Assembly (NCBI RefSeq): GCF_037975245.1 | Contig: NC_092583.1 | Coordinates: 13,359,764 to 13,423,763, forward strand | Direction: 5' to 3' | Length of the DNA: 64,000 nucleotides | Source of the DNA: Apostichopus japonicus | Lineage: Eukaryota; Echinodermata; Holothuroidea; Aspidochirotida; Stichopodidae | In this document: in pieces, positions 57,186 through 64,000 of the stretch | How the letters are laid out: each line of letters begins with the position of its first letter | Position numbering within the stretch: the stretch's first letter is position 1 | Position numbers and translations under genes: made by a program | Notes under the pieces: generated by a model | What the model saw: the letters and a program-made list of their open reading frames with translations, nothing else | The model's database searches: none | What the model was told of the DNA's origin: nothing

Positions 57186-57392
57186 AACATGTCAAAAGTA
57201 TGAGGCTGAAATGGCTGCAGCATTAATGTAGACAGGCCACAGGGAGGAGACATATTCTTATGTGCTCCCCTATTCCACACAGTATGGACTGCTGATCTGC
57301 CTGATGATTGCATTTGTCTGATATTCATTCAGCCTTGCTGCATTGAGATTTTCCAGCTGCTGCAGCTCATCATTTTGAAACAGTTCCTACCT
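57186..57392. mobile_element. Family 1 MITE copy before exon 57
   Basis: It starts ATGTCAAAAGTATGAGGCTG and ends CATTTTGAAACAGTTCCTAC, with TTCATTCAGCCTTGCTGCA and CAGCTGCTGCAGC inside. It ends about 65 bp before exon 57. The termini have diverged from TTAGGCACTGTGTCAAA. Confidence 0.7.
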
Positions 57393-57456
57393 CCTTTAAT
57401 GTACACGCTTGTGTTTGAGAATGGTAACTTTCAAATCCGATGTTCTTGCTTTTCAG

Positions 57457-57573
57457 GTTTTGCAACCTGCGAAGAAGGACAATTTCTCTGTGAGACCACC
57501 AACGAATGCATTCCAGTCGAATTTGTGTGTGATAGATATAATGACTGTGGGGATGATGAGAACGAATTTTGTC
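57457..57573 (+). CDS. LRP exon 57: LDLa repeat B2-11 (last of cluster B2)
   Basis: Phase 1-1 exon of 117 nt (acceptor GCTTTTCAG, donor GTAAGT). Its first two bases complete the cysteine of repeat B2-10. The LDLa has six cysteines, but the calcium motif is CDRYNDCGDDENEF, so Ser-Asp-Glu is lost; this is the most degenerate site in the window. The following 624-bp intron has a G-run near 57840. Confidence 0.92.
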
Positions 57574-58197
57574 GTAAGTTTTCTTCTTTTTTCTTTCTGT
57601 TTGTTGTACAATTTGAAGACATGCTGGTACACAACAACCACATTTTTAAAAAGCAGCTTAGTGTGTTACCATGGTAGTAGCAGCTCACCCTCATTGAACA
57701 ATTACACTTGTTACATTATGGTCTGATATTTGAATCTGCAAGAGTCTATATTTTTAATGAAAACATAAGAATTACTACTAATATAAACCTGCATATTCTT
57801 TAGTGATTCCAATTCAATTTTTTTGTTTGAATTTTTTTTTGGGGGGGGGGGAATATTCTTAGAATTATTTGTCATTCAACGTTTATTATCCAATGATATT
57901 ATGATTTGGACTAATTTAATAGTTATTTTCTGCTAACTCAGCACATATGACCAGGTAAAATTTGAAATACACTGTTTAATAATCAATGTAGAGATAAAAT
58001 TGCTTTGCTGATAAACAGGTCATGATATCAGCCTTCAAGTTATCTTTTGTATAGGTTTCAGAAGCACAACCCTGAAAATGGTCATCTCTCTAAGAGAAAA
58101 ATCTTTTACCATCTGATCATCCATGTGTCTACCAGCTAAATATCACCAAGAGAAAAATGATTAACAATTTTGAAAAATTGGTTTTCTTTCCTCACAG

Positions 58198-58341
58198 ACT
58201 ATGGTAGAGTCCCATGTAGTAACACAAGTTGCATAGAGGAATGTAACGAAGTCCCTTCTGGTAGTTACTCTATATGCTCCTGTAGAGACGGCTTCAGACC
58301 TAACAAAGTACCTCACCTGTCAGGACTGAGGACTTGCGAAG
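58198..58341 (+). CDS. LRP exon 58: EGF-like domain B2-a
   Basis: Phase 1-1 exon of 144 nt (acceptor CCTCACAG, donor GTGAGT). EGF with six cysteines (PCSNTSCIEEC...CSCRDGFRP) and a long last loop before RTC. Position corresponds to exon 22. The following 910-bp intron shows two G-runs near 58720 and 58770 and nothing else recognised. Confidence 0.92.
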
Positions 58342-59251
58342 GTGAGTGCAGAGAGTTAGCAGATACTGGATAGCAAGATGCCAACATTCTATATATTATT
58401 TAAAAAAAGATTTGATAACATTAACTCCATAGTCCAATCTAGTTTTCAATGCATTCTGGGCATCAATTCTGAGAAGTGGGGAGGGATCTGGTGGGTCATG
58501 ACCTAATCCAGTCCACCAGGAAGATCGTGGATTGTGGGCCTAACAGTTTGCCCACCGCTCTGATAATATGAAGAGAGAAAAAAACAATGATATGTCAATA
58601 ACCTACATATCATGTAGTTCCTTTAATTTGTAGCAATAAAATTGTAAATCATTTTTTTTTTTAAATTGACTGGTAAACTGCCTTTTTGAAAGTTCATGAG
58701 TGACCATTATTTGTGGGGTGGGGGAGGGGGGAGACAATAAAGAAGATCTTGTGTAGCGTTTGGTGGTGGCGGGGGGAGACAAAAGAGACAATCTTGTGTA
58801 GGTTTTGCAATGTGTGGTTTTGTTTTACTACGACCTAAAATTGTAGTAGGAAAGAGTCGGTTCACATTGTCTATATTTGGTGGTCTTGGCTAAGAACCCA
58901 GAAATTATGATGAAATTTGGACAGGAAGTATAAATCTGCTTGGTCTTAATGGTCATCAGTATTGACCCTAATATGCTAAAAAAGTCAGATAATAGTCACT
59001 CATGCTCCAATTGCATTTAGCTTCTACCAACCTTCAAAGGTTATTTCCCTCTCTGAGAAATTGGACTGTGTCTAAGTTTGACACTCTTTGATGTCTTAAA
59101 TTACTATTTGGATGTTCAGAAAGACCAGGAAATTACCTTTAAAAAGAGCAATCTTGAAAGAGAGAAACAAAGCAACTGTAACAATTGCTTAATTTTGAGG
59201 GCAATACTGATGATTTTTAATACCAAACCATATTTTCAATTTTACTTTCAG

Positions 59252-59374
59252 AAATCAATGAATGTCTTGAGAATGATCCCTGTGACCAAATTTGTGATAA
59301 TGTAAAGGGAAGTTACCGGTGCCGATGCACTGAAGGATATCAGTTGTTGGAGAGCTCTATGTGTTTGGCTCCAG
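59252..59374 (+). CDS. LRP exon 59: calcium-binding EGF B2-b
   Basis: Phase 1-1 exon of 123 nt (acceptor ACTTTCAG, donor GTATTA). EINEC at the start and [10 protein letters not shown], which fits the hydroxylation consensus. Paralogue: exon 23. The following intron is the longest of the window (3,137 bp), with a minisatellite and a large insertion. Confidence 0.93.
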
Positions 59375-59519
59375 GTATTAGTTATGCTTCTTCACGATTC
59401 TTTCTTTTACTGATAATGTTGGATTGTTATTGTATCTATTTTAAATTTGTAAATGAGAGGGAAGGGAGGGGAGCAACTCTTTCATTTGAAAACTGTCATT
59501 AATGATCGGGTAAGTGCAT

Positions 59520-60175
59520 TACCTCAGTTACACACCCATATCCAGCCAGTTGAGACATTTTGTAAAGCTCATACCACTCTTCACTGTCCTCCCATATCAT
59601 GCTTCAAAGCACTGATGCTGAGAGTATGAACAGTCCTTAATCTTTATCTGATTCTATTGCTAATACCACTCTATACTGTCCTCTCATATCATTCTTCAAA
59701 GCACTTGTACTAATAGTACAAACAGTTCCCCTAACCTTTATCTGATTCTAATGCTAATACCACTCTAAAGTGTCCTCCCATGAACAGTTCTTAACCTTTA
59801 TCTGATCTAATGCTAATAGCACTATATACTGTTCTCTCATATCATGCTTCAAAGCACTTGTACTGATAGTACAAACAGTTCCTCTAACCTTTATCTGATT
59901 CTAATGCTAATAGCACTCTACACTGTCCTCTCATAGTATGCTTCAAAGCACTGATATTGAGAGTATGAACAGTCCTTAATCTTTATAATGCTAATACCAC
60001 TCTATACTATCCTCTCATATAATGCTTCAAAGCACTGATACAGTTTAGAGTATGAACAGTTTTTAATCTGTATCTGATCTATTGCTAATACCACTTTATA
60101 CTCTCCTCTCATATCATGCTTCATAGCACAGATACTGAGAGTATGAACAGTTTTTAATCTGTATCTGATCTAATG
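59520..60175. repeat. About 95-bp minisatellite, about seven copies, resuming after the insertion
   Basis: Units contain CTAATACCACTCTATACTGT, CCTCTCATATCATGCTTCAA, AGCACTGATACTGAGAGTAT and GAACAGTCCTTAATCTTTAT, with copy-to-copy differences. One more unit continues at 61641-61705 on the other side of the 1,461-bp insertion, so the array is older than the insertion. Confidence 0.9.
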
Positions 60176-60179
60176 CTAA

Positions 60180-61640
60180 TGAAGCGAACCGCGGATTGCG
60201 GGGGAAATTACCGGGTTTAGGGTCCTTCGCTTCGAACTCATAAGTTATAAATGAGGATGCAAGAGTGTTCTTGCGTTGAAACAACGACTGACTTTTTATT
60301 ACAAACTCTATGAAATGGTAAATGAAAATATACAAATGAACAAATCATGATACATGACAGTATACAGTAAATGGCTCTTACACTCTTAATGACCTAACTT
60401 GGGGGAAAACCGATACTCAATCTATGAAATATTCATACGACATGAATACAATTAAAGACTCAATAATAGTATCCTGCAATACGACATTGCACTTGTACAA
60501 TACAGTATAAAAATGTATAAGTGTGTATAAAGAATAATGTAAAATGAACATTATGAAATAAACTGCATAAATAATAATAAACGTTGCGAATTTTTTCCTC
60601 CGAATCCACAACCTCAAGAGACTTGGCACTCCATAGCTATCCATAAAGGCTAAGATTAGAAGGACAAGCTCTTGAGACAACTCTGTAGTGATCAACAGTA
60701 ACAATATGTTCAAGATACAAAATATGAATACGTACACTCTTTACACTGCGAGTAGTACAATAAAATACAGGTACAGTAAAATAATCTCTCAATACAACTC
60801 AACTGTCAATACAGTACAATACACTTGACTGTTAATAACTCTGTGTACTACACGTAACTGTTAACTCTCTGGATATAAACTCAAGGTACTGTCACTCTAC
60901 AGTATACCCTAAAACTCAATACAACTAGCACCCATGTGCTTCACAATACACAACCACTGATCTACACAGTGTACACAACACACGCTATAAACCCATGGGA
61001 CCAAGGTCCAAATACAACCTAACATACGTACTTTGTACGGTCAAGTACAACCTAGCCAGAGGAGCAACAATTACAACTACGATTCAATTTATCAACAATA
61101 AGGTTACGTACGGCAGTATAAACAATGATAATATGTATTACTTAATCTCTTACTATACTGGGGTCAGCTCGCGATAAAGAAGAAGAAGAAGACTCTTCGC
61201 TCGCGGTACAGGAAGCTCTCCACGCTCGCGGACATCAAAAATAAGGACATCGAGACTATCTCTCGCCAGCTCGCTATATACTATAGTAGGTCCGCCATCT
61301 TGGTAACCAGCGACTTCGAGCCAGAAGTCAAACCATCCAAAAACCGGAGGCATCCTGCCTCTGAGAAGGGTGACATCTCCTTCCTGACTCCATATAGTAA
61401 AGATATGGATATTCTCTGGGCTATTGACGACCCAAGTTTAAGTAAAAATTATGGAATTACAAAGGGATAACGAGGCGATGCCCCGGAGCTCTGCAGGGAC
61501 GATGCTCGCCATACAACACCGTGTACAGAACTGAAGAAACACGTGTATACAACTAACGCTACAAACTGGCTATTACGACATATTACATAATACATGCAAA
61601 TACTGAACGGGTGCACATAACAAAATTTCACTTCACTACA
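60180..61640. mobile_element. 1,461-bp insertion with TG...CA ends and 4-bp TSD, probable solo LTR
   Basis: The insertion begins TGAAGCGAACC and ends TTCACTACA. CTAA stands on both sides (60176-60179 and 61641-61644), and removing one copy restores the minisatellite sequence CTAATGCTAATACCAC exactly. TG...CA ends with a short duplication are typical of a solo long terminal repeat. I see no primer-binding site, internal genes or inverted repeats. The orientation is unknown. Base composition around 61160-61330 (CTCGCTC-rich, GAAGAAGAAGAAG) is unlike the flanks. Confidence 0.75.
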
Positions 61641-62511
61641 CTAATACCACTCTATACTCTCCTCTCATGCTTCAAAGAACTGGTACTGGTAATACAAACA
61701 GTTCCTTATATTGATGTGATAGATACAGGATGTTCATACTGTTTATGAAAGTGCCTTAGAGCATGACATGACAGTCCGCTATAAAAGAAAAAGTGACCCA
61801 ACTAGGTGACCTACCTCATTCTTCATTTGAATATTCATGAAAACAGATGGTTTGATACAAGGTGTTTATCCATCACATTGACAGGGTTTGCAATTAGTCA
61901 CTATATGGTTTGTATCCCTTGGGATTCTCTAAGCTTAGTTATAGCTTAGTTTTAGCTTTGTTTACACCCAGCCTTCATTGTTTACAAAGTGAAAAGACTA
62001 TGAAGCTGTTATGTAGGTGCTACTCTAATTCAGTTTCATAAATACCAACACACAGGGGGGGTGGGGACAATTGTATCTCGAGATATAACGATTTAATGTT
62101 CCTTCACACACAAGACTGAAGACGTGGACAAGTCCGTTAATAGTTTGTCTAATATCATTTAATATCGAGGCTCATACATTTTCATGTTCAATGTCTTTTT
62201 ATTACTATTATTTTTTTAATAGGGTCGGAATTATTTTGCAATTCACACACCCCCACCCACTCCCTGTCTTGAATTATTCAATTTTTCTGTTAGTATGTAT
62301 GAAAATGAGAGTAGATGATGCCACGATTGTCAGGCCTGGGTGTGCCAGTTGGAATTTATATTACTTTTGTAACTTTATTGGTTGCAGTCTGGTCAAGTGC
62401 TATTTTACAGAGTATATAAAACACCCGCAAGTGGGCATCTTATATTGACTACAAAACTTGGATCAAAAGGCATTTACTTCCAAACCTATTCTTTTTCTTC
62501 TCTTCCATTAG

Positions 62512-62634
62512 GCCAGGGACCTAGACTTCTTTATGCATCTGGCAGAGAGATAAGGTTCATCAACTATGACACCAACAGGGAAGGAACTGTCGTACACGGT
62601 GAAGGACGAGTAGCTTCACTAGACACTCATAAAG
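62512..62634 (+). CDS. LRP exon 60: propeller B2, first blade
   Basis: Phase 1-1 exon of 123 nt (acceptor CTTCCATTAG, donor GTAGTT). GQGPRLLYASGREIRFINY parallels GEPVLVESLGNEIRFFNL of exon 24. It marks the beginning of the fourth propeller. Confidence 0.93.
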
Positions 62635-62739
62635 GTAGTTTTCAAATTGTTTCGACTGGCATCTGTATTGTATTTATCTTTTAATATTCAAAGAGTTTAG
62701 ATGTTATGGGGAAAGGTTGTGATATGAAGTAATAACATA

Positions 62740-63190
62740 AAAGTCAAATGAGTAAAACATGAAACTGAAATTATAAAAGTCACAGCAGCAATCACATGAA
62801 ATTGAATAAAAGTCACATAAAGAAGGACATGAAATTCACGTTAATAATAATAACATGAAATAAAGAAATAAAAGTCATGCTAGTGTTATGAAATGAAGAA
62901 ATAAACCTTGTGCTAGTAATAATGTGAAACGAAACAGTAAACTCACAGAAGCAATGACATGAAATTGACAAAAGTCACATAAAATTAAAAGTCACATTAG
63001 TATTATGAAATGATGTAATTTTAGTAATAATGTTAAATGAAGAAATGAAAATCACAGAAGTAATGACATGAAATGATTAAAGTCACATCATTCAGCACAT
63101 TAAACAAAAGTCACATTAACAAATGACATGAAAGAAGGGAAGAAATAAGTAAAATTCAAGTTAGAAGTAACATCAAATAACAAAACAGAC
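62740..63190. repeat. Degenerate AT-rich repeat with AAAAGTCACAT units
   Basis: About ten loosely repeated units of 35 to 50 bp with AAAGTCACAT, AATGACATGAAAT and GAAGAAATAAA blocks. No coding capacity. The rest of the intron (63190-63813) shows nothing recognised. Confidence 0.8.
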
Positions 63191-63813
63191 ATAAATGTTG
63201 AGAATAGCATCAACATAACATTCGTTCAATTTTAAGATGCACAAAATAAATCTGTAACTATATAATTGAGGTCTTATCATAAGTGATTCTCGTTTACACC
63301 CTTGAATGTTCACATTGGAGTTATTGCGAAGTAACACATCACAAGATTGTACACACTGCTGTAAAATATTTATATAAAGTGTAGTATAAATAATAAGGAA
63401 GTTCGTAAATTATTAGTTTATGTCTGCATGGAAACAAAATGTTTATCCATTCTGACTAGCAGTTGAAGCCATTTATTTGCTGAAAATTTTCATGAATCTA
63501 TTCATAGCAGAATTAAGAGATTGTCTCTGTTAGATTAGAGGACACCAGTATGGGCCATATATTTTAGCATGTTAAAAATCACCAGTTCCAAAACTTAATT
63601 TTTTAAGCTTCTGAATCTCCCAAGTTATTTGTCGACATTTGAGGGAATTTCTCAAAAATACAACTAAAATGGCACAATGGCAAAAAACATTTTGAAGGTG
63701 GCAGTCTTGTAGAATTAATAAACATATTTTGACTTTCTACAAATTGTTTTTTTTTGGAGGAGTAAATTGGATTTACTGTCATAATTATTCAATGTCAATG
63801 TTATTCTCCCCAG

Positions 63814-63958
63814 ACACTGTTATCTGGACAGATTCATCACTTAAAGTTATTAAGAGAGCAAAGCTGCCTTTCTCAGATGATGATGTTGCAGTTGCTGAAA
63901 CAATAGTTCAAGAGGGAATCAACCTTCCATCTGGAATCAGTGTGGATTTTATGGGAGG
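63814..63958 (+). CDS. LRP exon 61: propeller B2, blade 2
   Basis: Exon of 145 nt, phase 1 in and phase 2 out (acceptor CTCCCCAG, donor GTGAGT). TVIWTDSSLKVIKRAKL gives an IWTD strand and LPSGISVDFMGG the blade end. Borders and phases match exon 25. The window ends 42 bp into the next intron, so the rest of the propeller and the C-terminus are missing. Confidence 0.93.
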
Positions 63959-64000
63959 GTGAGTTTACTTTTACCTCCCTCCTGCAGATTCTTGACTACA

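Larger units (their letters stand above)
596..63958 (+). other. Gene span: giant LRP1/LRP1B/LRP2-class LDL receptor-related protein (partial at both ends)
   Basis: This entry is the span of the single gene seen in the window. It is made of 61 exons that join in one uninterrupted frame of about 2,905 codons. The order is LDLa x4, EGF x2, propeller, EGF, LDLa x11, EGF x2, propeller, EGF x2, LDLa x10, EGF x2, propeller, EGF, LDLa x11, EGF x2, start of propeller. Of the 61 exons, 49 begin and end in phase 1; the other 12 lie inside propellers and use phase 2 introns. The product is expected to be a type I membrane endocytic receptor, but the signal peptide, transmembrane helix and tail lie outside the window. 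LRP1, LRP1B and LRP2 cannot be told apart from this part alone. The propeller followed by an EGF and then an eleven-repeat LDLa cluster recalls the C-terminal half of LRP1 and LRP2. Confidence 0.93.

Noticed and set aside
60417-60737. Minus-strand 106-codon hydrophobic frame
   Set aside because: It lies within the probable solo LTR, in AT-rich sequence, and resembles no known protein.

Overview
The window is a stretch of animal genomic DNA that holds the middle of one giant gene on the + strand: an LDL-receptor-related protein (LRP) of the LRP1/LRP1B/LRP2 class. I place 61 consecutive coding exons between 596 and 63958. They total 8,716 nt, about 2,905 codons. Each has AG/GT borders, and the joined frame has no stop. 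Both ends are open: there is no signal peptide, transmembrane segment or cytoplasmic tail here. I see no second gene on either strand. Long introns (114 to about 3,100 bp), GT-AG splicing, AT-rich non-coding DNA, many small DNA transposons, a tRNA-derived SINE and minisatellites point to a metazoan. The repeat style suggests a marine invertebrate, perhaps an echinoderm; that is inference only.

Layout. Module A1 (exons 1-10 and the EGF half of exon 11): the last four LDLa repeats of a cluster, two EGF-like domains, one six-bladed YWTD-type propeller, one EGF. Module B1 (second half of exon 11 to exon 30): eleven LDLa repeats, two EGFs, one propeller, two EGFs. Module A2 (exons 31-46 and the first half of exon 47): ten LDLa, two EGFs, one propeller, one EGF. 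Module B2 (second half of exon 47 to exon 61): eleven LDLa, two EGFs and the start of a propeller that runs off the window.

The main result is that A1-B1 and A2-B2 are paralogous copies of one supermodule. Both B clusters have exactly eleven LDLa repeats that pair one to one. Intron positions and phases match, including an intron that splits the sixth-cysteine codon of repeat 10, and an EGF-LDLa fusion exon opens both B clusters. Each LDLa cluster is followed by a single propeller, unlike vertebrate LRP1 and LRP2, where several clusters are followed by two or more.

In such receptors the LDLa repeats bind ligands in a calcium-dependent way, and the EGF-propeller units act in acid-dependent ligand release and recycling in endosomes. 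This rests on family knowledge.

The introns are rich in non-autonomous transposons. Several have readable terminal inverted repeats and target-site duplications (TSDs). They also hold a TG...CA insertion resembling a solo LTR, two copies of a 6-bp-TSD element, a four-copy 360-bp family, foldback hairpins and minisatellites. In two places tandem duplication has copied a splice site: a 149-bp array repeats the exon 24 donor, and a 116-bp duplication repeats the acceptor and 5' part of exon 27.
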